A stretch of DNA of 64,000 bases from Hofstenia miamia (taxonomy: Eukaryota > Xenacoelomorpha > Acoela), in the NCBI GenBank assembly GCA_004352715.1, contig SCFE01000111.1, forward strand, positions 1,536,357 through 1,600,356. The letters are read 5' to 3'. The notes under the pieces were generated by a model. It saw nothing but the letters and a program-made list of their open reading frames with translations, searched no databases and was not told where the DNA came from. Below, piece by piece: positions 41,801 through 56,800 of this stretch. Position 1 is the stretch's first letter. Each line of letters starts with the position of its first letter. The translations under genes and the position numbers were made by a program.

Positions 41801-44800
41801 GTGACAACCAATAATTCATTGAGATAAGATCAAAGGCTTCATTAATTCAAAATGTGTGTACACTTAACTATGTAAGATCAAAGCATAAAGCAAATTAAAA
41901 ACAGAATGTTGTTGAAAATTCTGCAGGCAAGAGTTATCTAAACAACAGTGTTTGCAATAGGACTTTCACTTGATGTTTGTCCAGTTGTAACCATATTCTC
42001 AACAATAAGAAACATGTAAAATAGTCACAAAAATTAGCAGATTTTGTAATTATCATCAGAATTCCGAGTAAGTTTGCTAATTCCCATACAATTGGTGGGA
42101 TGCTAAATAAGAAACTGAATTGTTATTTTTAAGTGTATCTACAATTGTAATAACTTTTTCATAAACACTATTCCGCATTAATCTATGAAAAAAATCATGA
42201 CCATATTGCTATGCATTTCGTGTATAAATAATACCAACTGAACCGAGTTAAAAATTAGATTTCTCATGTTTGTGAAAACCTTATTGTCCACTTTGCTTAA
42301 CTGAACAATAGAATTACCTCTCTACAAAATGAAATAAAAGTTAACATTTTTTGAACTATTTGCTACCATGTTTTGCAAATTTTCAATATGTATTTCATTT
42401 AATTATTTTCAGAACTGGTGCCCTAATATTATAGGACTGGTTTGGGTTAGTCATCTATTTGCACTTATATTTTTAAGATCAAAATTGACCCCTATACGAG
42501 CTATAGGGATATCAAAATTTCGGTGGTTCCAGTGTTAAGGTTTTCTTTTAGATATGCATTTGCGCTTGATTACAAGGTAAGATATCTTGCTAATATTAGT
42601 CTAGTATCTTTTTTGAAAGTCCAATCGGTTTTCTAATGATTTTGGTAGAAATTAGACTTTAAATTTAGGTCACTCGTCAATATTTAATGGAAGGGCGAAT
42701 TTCGGGTAGTGTAGAACAGGCTGCACGTGCTACCGGTGTCTTTCAAAATGGATCGGGCGAACACGGGCACACAATATTTTCCCCACCGCAAAACACTCTT
42801 TCCTACCTCTTGCTAAATATTAAATTTTTAGAATATAAATAAATGAAAATTTCACCATATCTCACACGTAACTTTTTCAACGTGAATAAACTACAAAACT
42901 ATTAGACACTCAGCACTCAGCTCCAAGCAAAACTTCGATATGAAACTATATTTATAGGTAAAGTTAAACCAACAAATTAAATACGAACCTTAACTTTGTT
43001 TTTCAAATGCATGATTAATCTCTGTCTTTATATGCATTTATTTTTTTCGTACACTATGTATATATTAGTAAAAAGCTTTCTTTTGAGCAATGTACGCGTT
43101 TATTCTCATAATTACTTCTGCATCCTCCAACAGACATTTATTGATATGTGATATAATGCATCGTGTAATCGCGACCTAAGGCATGGATACAGAAATTTAC
43201 GCACATTCCACAAGGTGGCGTCTTTTACGCGATAAATGAAGCCTTTTGATTTTTTCGCAATAAATGAATGGTTGTCACTCGTGTTGTATTAAGCACTCCT
43301 TGTATATTTATACGCCAAATTTGAATAGTTTTAACGTTATGTAATTATTATTAGCATAATTTATTTAGTTGTAGTTGCTGATATTTTGCTCATTTTTTTT
43401 TAAAAGCAAAGCATTCAAATTATGAAACTTTTCCAAAGTTTTATAGTCCAATGAACGATGCCATTTTCAAAATACAGACAATTCTTAATCCAATTCTGAT
43501 GAAATATTTCAGTCACAAAATAACGTTAAATTCAATTAAGTAGTCCATTGTTAAATTCAATACACTAAGTTGTGCTCAAATAGTACTTTTTCATTACCAT
43601 ATAAGCTCACGTGCTCACCTGAACCTAGCCGTTTACATCCTGTTATGAAAAGTTCAGCATGTCTTCCCAAAAAAATTGTTAATTGGAAAAATATTTACGC
43701 TTGGAACGAAAATTTTTCTGACTAGAGTTTAATTTGAAAATAACCAATTGAAAGTTTTAGCATCTATATTGTGGTGCTTAGGTATTGGGTTTCAATTCAT
43801 TGAAACAATAACTGACATTTCTATAAATACTTTAAAATTTGATGCACATTTTACATAATAGGGATCTGCATATTATGCTGCTATATTTAGGTTATCGAGC
43901 GATGGTCTTCTGTAATGAATGAGCAAGGAACTCTTTATGTGGCACAGGTTAATTTTTTTTTCTACACACTCAGCATCCATCATTTAGGAAGATTTTCAAA
44001 TTTTGATCGAAGCGGTCATTACTAATATTGATTTTGACAATGAAGCAGTGGACCAAATGAAACGTAAACTTCGCATACATTATGGACGCAGACGGTATCC
44101 GTTATCCGCCATTAATGACAGTGAGAATGCTTTGTGGGCATTACCGAATATTGTAACTATTTTAATTAAATTCAATATCAATGTCTTTGCGCTTTAGTTG
44201 ATAGAAAATTTGCGCAAGCAAATAGAAGAACCTCATTGGATGTTTACTATTGAAGGAATAGTGAAAGATTCTGTCAATGCAATGATATCTTTTTTACAAG
44301 TCCTGAAATCCAGTATTGTATTCTTTTCAAACAGCATTACCCTTTCTTAGATTGTAGATCGCACGATCGTCCGCTTTCCACTGTGATATCAGAGAGTAGT
44401 ATTTCATCAGAAGATGCTGAAATCTCAATCAGTGGAGCTAGTAGCATGCCACAAAAACGACCTTCATCGAGAGAAGTTGAAATTTTAGCTGCTGATAACA
44501 CAAGGTAAATCCATTTAGTGTCTATCAAGATAAGACATTGTTGAGCTTTTGTAATTGTGAGTAATAATGGATGATGCTGTCTATGTTAATTTCTCATTGA
44601 TCATCTTAATTTTACGACTAATTTTTGTACTAAATTGTCAATATTTGTCAAATGCTACCAAATTTTAATCTTAAAAATGCTTTGATTTTACATTTTACGT
44701 TTTTTTTTACTTATTTTGACTTAACGTCTAGGAACAGGACAAACATTCCATTATGAACAATTCATTAGCAAATATAGTTGTTTGTTTAATAATTAAACTT

Positions 44801-47800
44801 CTGTCCAAATCGACACCCATTTTGTTAAATTTTCGCAAGTTTGTGTTCTGGTAGGGCAGATTTCATTTCTTTCCATTGGCTCCATGAAAACCAAACAACT
44901 TCCAAAATAGACAATTTATATGCATAATTTTGACTCTATTGACTTTTGTGGTCACCCTAGCCATCAGCAGTCAGTCTCATGTCTCAAGACGTTGTAATAC
45001 ATACATGGAAGCTATTTCATAAATGAAATGAATGATGACTAAATAACCATCCACTGGAGTATATTATACATACAGTCAAATCTCGCTTCTATGCCACTCT
45101 CGCTGTTATGCGACTTTTCCTCAGTCCCGACGATAATAAACCTGCTGTTACAAACTCTCGTTAATATGTCACTCTCGCTACTATGCCCCTTTCGCTCGGT
45201 CCTTACGGGCGGCATCCTGGCAAAGTAGTGAGATTTGACTGTATTACATTCTTTTGATTTAGGTTATGATGACGTGTAAATATTTAGTGTATTAGTGTTA
45301 ATATTGACAACGAATTAACTCATGTTGGGGAACGTGAGGCTACTGCATTTACATTTTTCAAACAAAATTTGTAAGTTGTCGAAAACAAAGTTACTTAAGA
45401 AACTTGAATACGCCTATCAGTAATGAAACAAATAGTGAGTTGAATTTAATTAAAACTATTATTATTCAACCAATGAAATAAAAAAATGAACTATTTTTCT
45501 TTAATTTCATTCTATCTGATGATAAGTAAGCAACATTTTTTAGTGAAATCACGGTCACTCCCCATAAAATATTTAAAAACAATCAAATATTTGTGGGTCA
45601 GAGTCTATATCATTCTTCTTTTGCGAAAGAAATCCTGTATAGGATGTAATATTGTCGTGTCCAGATTTGTACATAGGCGCAGAACATTTGCGTATCAATA
45701 TTATACAAAGCAATTCATTTCGAATGCTCTTTTTAACAACAATTGGCTTGAAAAACTCAGGAAAATGTACATAGCATTGTGCGAATGAGTAATCTGTAAG
45801 TTTAACGAAACTCTAAATAGTAATTTCACAATGCTGCTGCAAACACTCTTGCCGTGATTATAGTTGATCAAAGTACTGCAGAATCCAGTCAATGTGGCCA
45901 TGGTATCATTATGCAAAAATAATACAATATTCAATATTGCGACTGGGGTATATAAAATTTATTTTTTGTGAAGACAAATGGAATAAAATTTTCACACTTT
46001 GAATATTGTCAATTGAAGTTGTATATAATTTCATTAATTATAGATTGATGGAGTATCTTGTCAACCATGAGCGATTGGTGAAACAAATTCTTGAAATCTC
46101 ATTGTCAAATGCCGAACAATTGATGCGATTTAACATGAGTGATCGAATGAGTAGAAATTTTTCTAATCATCCATTGCCACGCTTAGATGAATCGAACGTC
46201 AGTAGACTGTACTCTTCTTGTAAGAATTTTTTGTATTAATTTCGTAGTATCAGTATTATAATTGCTTAACAGTTAATTATTTTTCCGCAATTCAACACTT
46301 TAATACTTGTATTTGTCGATTTTATATTGAATATCTATCAAATTTAGTATTTTTTTAAAAAAAAAGGAAAATTTTATTGTGTTCATGTGATTCACAAGAA
46401 GACGGTTTGCGTATATTCATCAAGACACGAATCCTGTTACACATTTCAAGACAAGTGTTTCCATAACTTCGCTTCAAATTACTTTGAACTCTATTATGAG
46501 AATTTTTCGTGTTGATTTTAAGTTTTACCGCTGGAAAATGCTATTTCTAGAGCTTTTAGTAATTTACTAGGATGTCAATGAATTTTCTTTACTGTAATCG
46601 ATAATGCGAAAGAATCTTTGGCTTTTTCCAGATATTGTCCGCGCATCCGTGATTGGGATGGTAAGAATAGCATACTGAAAAGTACCGTAAAAATGGGGTA
46701 AATCGGACACTTTTTATCTTTAATCGACTAATGAAAATTGTTAGATGCTTCTAGTGAAACCGAAATGCATTTTTTAGTTAGATATACATTTTTCAACTGA
46801 AATTTATCAATAGAAATTTTTTCAGTGCATTCACAGTTACATCGTGTTTGAAATTCAAAAAAGTCGAAAAAATCAAATTTGACTATTTTTCATCAGGTTT
46901 GATTTACCATAAAGCTTTGTTGTATGTTGAAATGGGCTGGCTTGCGGAAGCAGCATTAGAAACCCTTACTAATTCAGCCAATTGTTTGTAGCTGGTCAGT
47001 TGTACCCAAATATAGGCGACGCGAATTTTTGGAAGCAAGATTAATTGATACTAATCAATCTGTTGAGACGGCATTTCTCACTGTCTATTGTTATCGCACA
47101 CGAGTATGTTGATGAATCACGTTCAAACTTGTTTAGTGTTCAAGGATTTCGTGCGACTGGATTGCACTCCAGCCCTGAAGTATCTGCCAGGTGAGCAAAG
47201 TTCTGACGGAGCTGTGATTGGCAGACAGATTGATTCCGTCTTGATTAATCTGCTGAAAACAAACAGAGGTGCTGGACAAGATACTTTGTGAGGACGTGGA
47301 TCAAAAGTAGCGGCGGGCAGGAAGGTGGCCATCAGTGATGTTCAAAAACCAACAGGTGGAATTTCACCCGAAACAGTGCTCAGTGCAGGTCGAGGATGAG
47401 GGCAAGGGCGAGGGCGGGGAAGAGGAATAGTACGCGGACGAGGACAGTACAGCAGCATGAGAGATTCTTCAAGTTTGTCGTCCTCATGTGATGAAGACGA
47501 CACATGCGCAAGCTATTCAGTCGCCTTTATGAAGTCCAGTGGACCGAACTGGATCCAATGTGTTACTTGTGCCGAGTGGTTCTGTGGCAAGTGCAACGAT
47601 GGAAGCGTTGATCCATTTTTCGAGTGTGCCCAGTGTGCATACTCATTTTAACTTCAGTTTGCATTATTTGCATTTGATTTAGATCGTTTCTGTCCAGTTT
47701 GAAATACAAAACTTGGTGTCCGAATTACCCCATTTTTTCTTTTTTTTAAGTACTCCTCGTAGAAATTATCCAGACAAATTTCTACAAGGCTTGAGGTTAT

Positions 47801-50800
47801 CGCGTCATTACATATTGTAAATAACGCCCCATTTGCGGTTCATGTAGGATTATAGGATTATAGCATCATTACAAATGACAAAAAAATTTAAAACCCTCAA
47901 AAAGGTGTCCAAATTACCGCATTTTACGGTATCGAGTATGGCTCATTTGTGAGCATTAACTTCATATCTTGCAATTTAACTTAATTCTTTGATATAATGA
48001 AAGTTTTATTAATTCAAACATAACAGTAATTTTGTTATAATAGCAAGGTTTGATCAAAATTTTTATTTGCAATATTTTTGAAATCACATTATAGATGAAT
48101 TCAAACTCTTTCTTGATATACAACCCCCTGTTTTCCTATTCAGTATTCAGAAACTCATTAAATTTAAAATAAATATCAAATTATGACTTTATTAAAAATT
48201 AAAACTAGGAAATATAACAAACTATAAACTTTATTCTATTCTCCATACTGTAAATCATCTTCTGTAATAAATCTTGTGCATAGCCGCTGTAAATACTGCA
48301 AAAAATTGAATAAATAGACCCATCTTGGTTATCCTTAGGAAATTGAAATTTAATTAGGGAACCCAGTTATTGCTCAGGAAAATACAGTAAAAATCGTAGT
48401 ACCATATGTTAGCTATATATGCTTAATTTACAAATTCGAATTTATTCCTACAACTCTTTCTAACAATATATATAGTAATAAGCTTTTGTCAAGCAACTCT
48501 GAAGCATTTGGCTGCCAAACTAAAACATAATCCACACATCGCAATAGACGTATCAACAAGCACAGTACAACGACATCTCGATGGAGCTAACGTTACACTA
48601 AAAATAAGGCCAAGTGAAAAGGATTTGCTGAATCCATTTTAAGGCCTAAATCAGAGCATACAATTATTTATTACCAGGATGAGAGTACTTTAAATGTTTT
48701 GCAAAGGGCTTTAGGGAAGGTCGATTTGAGGCCAATGCGGCACAACTACACTGCCAAATTCCAAAGGCCGAAATTTACAGTGCACCTTTATCACATATTG
48801 AAATTTCGGGTTCTTTGTCAAATCGAGGACCAAGAAGCCCAATGAAGTTAGGCAAACCAAATATTAGAAGATCCACAAGCCAATATGCCTCTTATAAATC
48901 AAGTGAAAGGTATTTTTGAAGATTTTATCAGGTATACGATACCCCTTATCATGCAATTAGTTTTTTCAGCATGTACAGAGGCAATACGCAAGATTTATGG
49001 TGAAGAAGATTTTCTGTATAGAGAATATAGTAAACATTGTATTAGTTTATAGTTTATTTTGTTCTTAGTTTGATAAAATTTAATAAAGTCATAGTTTGAT
49101 ATTCATTATAAATTGAATGACTTATGTTTAAAATTGAATGCAGTAATTTTTAATTTGAATAGCTTATATTTTAAATTTATTGCGTAATGTTTTAATTTGA
49201 ATGCAGTAATTTTTAATTTGAATGCGGTAGTTTTTAAATTGAGCGGTAAAGGGTGTAGATATTTTCCATTATTCTGATGTAATTTAAATATGATATATTT
49301 AAACCTTGCGACCCAAAGTTTGAATAATCGGAACTGTCCAAAACATATAGAATAGGACGAATGATAATTACTCCTAATAGTAGATATCGAAGGTAGACTT
49401 GATACGTAAATGGGTAAACAAATTTGTTTTAAGTGAGATAAGGTATCCCGGGTTTATGAGTCTGTGCTTCCACAGGCTGTAGTGTGGCGAACATGTTTTA
49501 GCAATTTGATAGGATGGTTGCTGTTCTGTACTTGGACCCACAATATTTCATCGATTTTCACACGATGGAAAGTAGGAGCTTTATTCCCAGTGAAATGCAA
49601 CACTCATCGTAAGACGAAAAGCTGCATTAATTATTATCATAAGCAGGAAAAAAATTCGGCTCCAAAAACCTTTTTTCGGCACTGTTTTAGGCGCAAACGT
49701 TCGTTTTTCGGCAGAATTATTCGAAATTTCGTCAAATGCATACTTGGAATAATAAAGATAGAGAGTATGTTTTGAAATGAAAAACAACGTGAATAATATA
49801 ATTAAATAATGTATTACAAAATATATTCTAAAATGAATTGAATTTAATAAAAACCAGCTGATTTGCTGTTTTGCCCAGTATGTGAGGTCGATCCTGCAAA
49901 AAATAATGGAGTATTGAAAAAAGTCGCTCAACCATCGCTGTGAGGTGACAGGTGCAAATGTGTGAACTACGATATCGCGGAGATTCCTAACGTTTCCGCC
50001 TTCTAGTAGGACACTAAGAAGCACATTCAAGTCACCTGCTTCCCCATGTTTTCGAATTTTTCAAGACAAATCTTTGCAACATTATTTACAGCATTGCCAA
50101 AATTAGTAATTTTGTCTCGAGTTTTTTCAGAATTTTGAATAGTAAAACCATTCTGCTGAGGAAATATAATTTTGCTGTTTAAGAATTGCAGAGAAACAAT
50201 GTAACAAACTTCGCAGATACCCGCAAATTCTCCATTATTCTACAAGTTTCAGCAGCTGCAGCAGATTGTTTTACTGGGATAGTTGGTAGGTATTCATTTA
50301 GTTGTGTCAAATTATTTGAAATACATACTACATCCACCATCCATGAGCCCTATCTTGTTAAATATGGAATAGGGTAGAGGGAGTTTTGACCATTTCATAA
50401 ATGTTGCCACGCTGTAACCCTTAGACTTGACTTCTCGAAAACTCGTTTGACGTTTCATTTCAGCCCTTGTATTTTTCAACTATTTTAGACACTATTCGAT
50501 GAATTAAGTGGGCCAGGCAAGTATTAAATCGGATGTTCCTCTCGGACTGATCCAGGTAGACTAATGGAGATGACGTTGCTCTGGTTGGGTTGATTAAAGT
50601 GTTTTTATCTTTTTTGTGCAGAGTGGAATTTTGGTGATCAGATACATGATTTGATTTCGAGACATTGAATGATTTTAAACATGAGTTACAAACATTAATC
50701 AGTCTTTGGAATTCTTGTCGCAAAATGTTAAGAGATACGTTAGCACGAATGTGTGCTTTTGATGAAACAAACGAAGCAGACTTTGCCATAACACAAATAA

Positions 50801-53800
50801 CACTGAAATATAATTATGATGAACTAGAATATTTGAAACAAAAGTAAACAAAAGCTAATTAAAAGTAGAAATGTGTTGTATATATCAAAGAAAAATACTG
50901 GGGTTGTCTGTCAAATGCACGTTACATATTAGCTGCAAAATCAATTAACATGCAAATGGGTTTATCATATTTTGTTCCTAATTCTACTGTTTTTAGTGTT
51001 TTTTCTTTGAAGTCTGAAATCTTAGAAAATAAAAATTTCGACGAAAATTCATGAAAATCGGCAAAATTTAGATATGCTTGTACATAATTTAAATGCATTT
51101 TTTACACAGACTGGCTTTGAAACACATTTTAATATATTTTCGACTCCGTTGATTCCGCCGAATTTTTTTTCCTGATAATAAGTTCTCGTTTCTCAATGCT
51201 TTCTATTGAGAGAGAATTAATAACAGATAATTGGTTGTTCCATACCGGAGAATGGTATTCGAGGATTGAAACATTTGAAAATTCAACCTTCGGCTCATCA
51301 CTCTAATGGGATGAACAATTGTCCATAATAAGAAGAACCTTTCGATGTTCCAGCTTGAAAGCCAACGAAAAAAAATTTCGCGAGTCATCCACGCGTTCTT
51401 ACTATGACGCTAGTAAACCGGAAGCTGCTCTTTGAAAAGAGCAGTCTCATCACAATTGAATATGTCTTTTAATTCATATCCAGCTGCCAAACTAGGTAAT
51501 TTATCGATCCGTTCATCGCAGACACCTTGATCGACACTGGCTGACTCTCCACATAGTTCACGAAAACGGATGTTGTAGCGCGTTCGGAATCTTTGGAGCC
51601 ATCCATTTGAAGCGGCAAAACCCGTATTGCTATCAAGTTGTCTCGCGATTTTCAATGCAATCTCTTACAGCATTGGGCCTGAGACAGGGATATTCTCGGA
51701 GCGGCACATCTGGAACCTTTTATACGATTTGGTATTTATTTCACTATTCTTGTCAGTACGGATCAATCTTTGACATTTTGATCCAGCATTTTGTTCAAAC
51801 ATTTCTTCGATATTGCCACGACCTTTCTTAATGTTATATCCTGTCGCTCTTGAAATTCATAGTCATCCGTGATAGTTGTGATGCTGCCATTCTTGTTCAA
51901 CTTGTCAAGGACTTACTTTTTTCGTTTAATAGTAAGCTCGGTTTGTTTTGGACGAGGCTTTGAGAGCATGGCTTGAATGAAACAGACCGAATAAACAAAC
52001 AGTAACAAAGAACGTAACTACATGTATGTATACCTGAAACTCAACCCAGCAGTAACAATGATTGCAGTGGCGCTTACATCAAAGAAGTGGATCAATTTAT
52101 ATTATGCTTTAATGGAACTAAATTAGTTTACAGTTTGTTTTGAAGCTGGAATAAACACGTGATACGTCGAGGTATGCTTTGAAGCTGCAATAAACACATG
52201 ATGTGTCGAGGTATGCCAATGTTAATAAAATATAATAATTACGGAAGGGGAAAATCGACAAATCGTAAAGAACGTGTCTAACTTAGCGGGGTGTCTAGGT
52301 TAGAGAGAGTCTAATTTACATGGGCATGAAACTATGGTGACCGGTCCGGACAGACTAATGTTGTCTAATTTGGCGGGATGTCTAAGTTAACGAGAGTCTG
52401 TGTTAGAGAGGTTTTACTGTAGTTCTAAAAAGAACTGAAATATTGAAAGTGATAGCCCTGAAAAAGGCTGATAATTGAATAATGAGTAAGCATGCAGTTG
52501 CATGCTCTAAGAAATTGCGAAAGGCATTCCGCTTTCTAAACTTTCGCTTCCACATGTATTTGTGAAGATGTTGAGCAAGCATCCCATCAGTCATGCCGTT
52601 CATTGATTTAAATTTACGGTTGGCCGATTACCACATTGCCTCCACATTGTTTGTGTGCACGCCTGTGACAGGGTTAACAAAATTTCGATTATGTATAAAG
52701 ACTTCATGGATGTATCGGTGAGATCCATGCTCTGCATGCAGACCAGCATAAGTTTGGAAACCATCATTTCGATATAGTATTCCCATATTCAATCTTATCG
52801 CAGATGAGAGGCAAAAGCGTATTTGTAGTACGATTTGACACAAAAAAATTCATCAAGGACTTCGTAAATTCCAAAAACCCAACGTGTTGGAAAGTTTCGA
52901 CCGCGATTATACTTTTGCTTCCCAAAAACACTGTCGTCAATTTTGCAATTTGTTCATAACCACCTAGTTTTTGTCTGCAAAATGTTTGATTGAGAAAAAT
53001 TTAAGAAGAAATGTCTCGACAAAAATAAAACCAAGCTTCAACTATGTGCGCTTAAATTAAGCATCGACATGGTATCGGTGAAGCAAGATCTTACTACAAA
53101 GCAGTAAGTCAAGAAAACTAAAGTTCTTAAATCGATCTGTTCATGGGTAAAAAAAAAAGAATCGCACTTCAACGATATCTTGCGTCGGCAACGTTTGCAA
53201 ATCCAAATGCAGCGATCATCCACTGAAGTGTCTCTGATCTTTATAATATTAAGCTGTCACCTTAGCCAATGAAAGTCTCTAGCTAATAGGTTAGAATTCA
53301 TGCAGAAGTCTAGTGTTAACTCGTTATTACCAACTAAATCAAATAATTGAAACAGTTGCGTTCCAATCCAATCTGCCATTTTTTGTATCCAGGTATAGTA
53401 TAATGGACTAATCTATGCTTATTAAAACAATACTCATTTAGACATTGACTGGTAATGAGCTATGTTTTATGTTATATAATGATATATTAAGCATTAAAAA
53501 GCATTTACACTTTATAAATCATGTCAGGATTGAGTTTTATGTTGGTTAGTATAAATATATTAAATCTGAAATTATTGATGTAAATATCAATTTTTTTCTT
53601 CACAAACGGATGATAATTTTCGAAATCGGCGTAAAAAATTAAGTTAGAAAACAGCTGTATTTAAATTTTAAAAAGACCTGTGCTTCTGCAAAAACATTAA
53701 TGTGAGATTTCATTCTACAAATGATTCATGATATATTCAAAAAATTTCAATTCCTTCTACGAAAGGTGAACAAAATTTTTACCATAATGTAAATTGCCTC

Positions 53801-56800
53801 TTTGTTAAAATTATGTTCATAGATTTCTTTTTTGTGATATAATGTCATTGCGCAATTCATCGTTTGAGAACAATTCGCGGGCAACATTGAGGCCGTAAAA
53901 AGAGGGACGTCACCGGATACTTCTATAATTTTTCCGTTGTATGCCATCTCCGTTTTAGAGCCCATTGGATTAAAATATTGTCCCTTTATGAAAAATTAAT
54001 CGAAGTATAAGAATAAAATAATGTTGCAAACGTGGCTAAATTCAAAAAGTATCATTATTATAATAAGGGTGTGCAGCAGAGTTCAATAATTTTCAACTGC
54101 AGTACATCATAAAAATACACGTGGAACTAAATTTTATCATCAAAATTGTTAATTTGAAATGTCCGTTGGTGCATTCGATTATGCTTTCCATCTTTTTTAG
54201 AAGTTTCAATGATATGCATTTTTTGTGAATCCTATGTTTACATTGGAATGTTTATTGAATGTTGCACCCTCGCTTACAGGTTTTTCCTAAATTAAAGAAT
54301 TGATAAAAATATAAACTATCAATCACTCACTCACTGAAGTAACACAATGCAAGGCTAAGACTTATTGCGATTATCTAAGCATGCACTCTTATACTAAACA
54401 TCAAATAAATTAGCTAAAAAATTAATAATGGAATTTTATATAGTGACAATAATTTAAGAAATGACTGCATACATTTAGATCGGATTTAAGTGAATCAATA
54501 CATATAATGGTATCAATTTCTTTTTATAAGAACAAATACACCATGGTTTATGTTGCTTCGAACTTCACGAATTTAATTTGTGACTATTGTTTGGAGGTTT
54601 TCAATATCTCATAACCTCGAAAGACGCATTCGATGATTGATACCGGTTACGGAATATGATTTGTCATTTGGAAAATAGAGGGAGAGTTTTACATGGGAAA
54701 GTTGTTTAGAAGTCATACTAAAAGTAATAATAATACCAACGTTTGCTACTAAAATTTAGAAATAATTCAAATAAAAAATGTATAAAAACTACCATTAAGC
54801 GTTAATATTGACAGTAGTAAGTGAATTAATCTTACAGTAAGCCTTCGATTAACCACTGTCATCTGTTGGAAAACATTTATGGCGGAACTGATGGTGACCG
54901 GTGACGGTTAAACAAGAGATCTCCGAAAACAGGCTGTAAGCGCTCTGCCAAACGCAGGGAACTCCATGATTGTCAAAATTTCCTTCTCAGAATTGACTTC
55001 AGGCATCTGTGTTGTGTTCATCTTGGATGTATACAAAAGAGGATGAAAATTTATCCATATCTCATTTTCAACACAATAGAGGTTGAATCGATCCCCTCTA
55101 ATGCTCCAAGCACTTCCAATATATGTTCATGCGCCCCAAACACTGCAAAGACGAAGAATTTAATTGGCAGAAACATTATTATTACATTTCAGGACGTCAA
55201 TATCACGAGTAGACACCTTTGGATCGTCCCGTATTAATTGTTTAATGGCGTTGACATTTCCACTACAAAACAATAAAGGTCTATCACAACGGGCCGCATC
55301 TTAAAGAGTTTTTATCAGTTCATGCACTTGCCTCTAATTCGAATGAGATGGAGCTTTATCAGTCTAAACTGAAATTTTTATTTCCTGAATTTGTTTGCAT
55401 GAAATTCCCAAGTTGCATAAAATGAATTCTAGGATCGCACCAAAATTTTCACGCTATTGAAAAGAAATGTGTTGAGAAAACTGGTCATTTGAATTGAAAA
55501 ATTTTAGGTTGTACGACACAAATTTTCTTTTGGAGTTTTCGGGGCCAGCCAATTATTTTGCATAGTGATTTGTTTGTGTACTGCAGTCATTTCCAACTCA
55601 AGAGCTTGATGTAAATAGACGCAAGTGTGAATTAATTGGCAATTACATTCGTGATTTTCGGAATAATTAACTTTCGAAGTTTACAAAATTTTGATAGTGA
55701 CAATAGTTGTATGCTACAACAATATCACCGCTGATCTTGATAGTCATTGTAAATTGTAATAATTATTTTTTAGGTGACATTAATATTCCGTCATACACAA
55801 CTGGCCCACCAGCTTATAATTTTCCCGATGGTAATGACTATTCAATTTCTCCAACAGCAGATGCTATGTTGGTGCAATGGTTGAGGCAACGGGGATTCAA
55901 CAATAGAACAATTTCTCAATTTGTAAAGGAGGAATTTACTTTGCATGATGTTCAAACTTCATTAACTAGAGAAGATCTGAGATCCATGAATCTCAGGTAA
56001 GTTTTTCCCTGATTTTGTTATTGAAATATCTCCAAACTGGACTTATGCACTGCCGTGATGCGCAAGATATCTAAACGATGCGTATATATACACACATTAG
56101 AGATGTGCTGGTAGAGATTTTTGAACATTGGTTATAATATACATTTTTTGTTATGCTAGCTCAAACGGAGTTTTTTGGAATTGACTATAAATTTTTTTAT
56201 CTTGGATTTCAAGCATTATTTTATCTCAAATGAAAGAAATGCATTTATTGATCAGGTCGGAAATGTGTTCAGTCGATTTTGTTAGCGTGATTATAATACG
56301 AGTTAGACGCACTTAAATTTAATTGTAAACGAGCTATGTCGGATAATATTCATTGGTTGTTTTCATTATTCAGTGGTGTATCTAACTCTAAAACCTAAAC
56401 ATTAGCCATGTGGAAGTCCGTGGTTGTACTATATTTAGAGTCCATTTAAAATTCTGTTCTAGTTGTATGTACTTCTGCTTAAGCTTCTATTTATTTCCTG
56501 CTGTCCTTCATCACAAGTACCTAATGTGAAAACTATTAAAATTTAACAAAGATAATCAGAGCATTGTACAAGAGTATATTTTGAGGTAGTGATCGAGTAG
56601 TATATTGTCCATTAACCTTAAAAGAACAAATCGTTTTTCCACAGTTTTAAACAATTTTCTCAAGTCTATTATATGATTTGAAAAATGTGAGATATAAACA
56701 CATCTATTGCTAAGCGTGTTTGAAAACTTTTACTAAAGCTTATTGCTGTGCCTGAAGTACTAGAAAAGATTAAAAATAAATTTTCTTTGAAAATTATATT

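Noticed and set aside
49464-50030. Overlapping open frames on both strands
   Set aside because: Neither shows recognisable domains; composition and overlap suggest chance.
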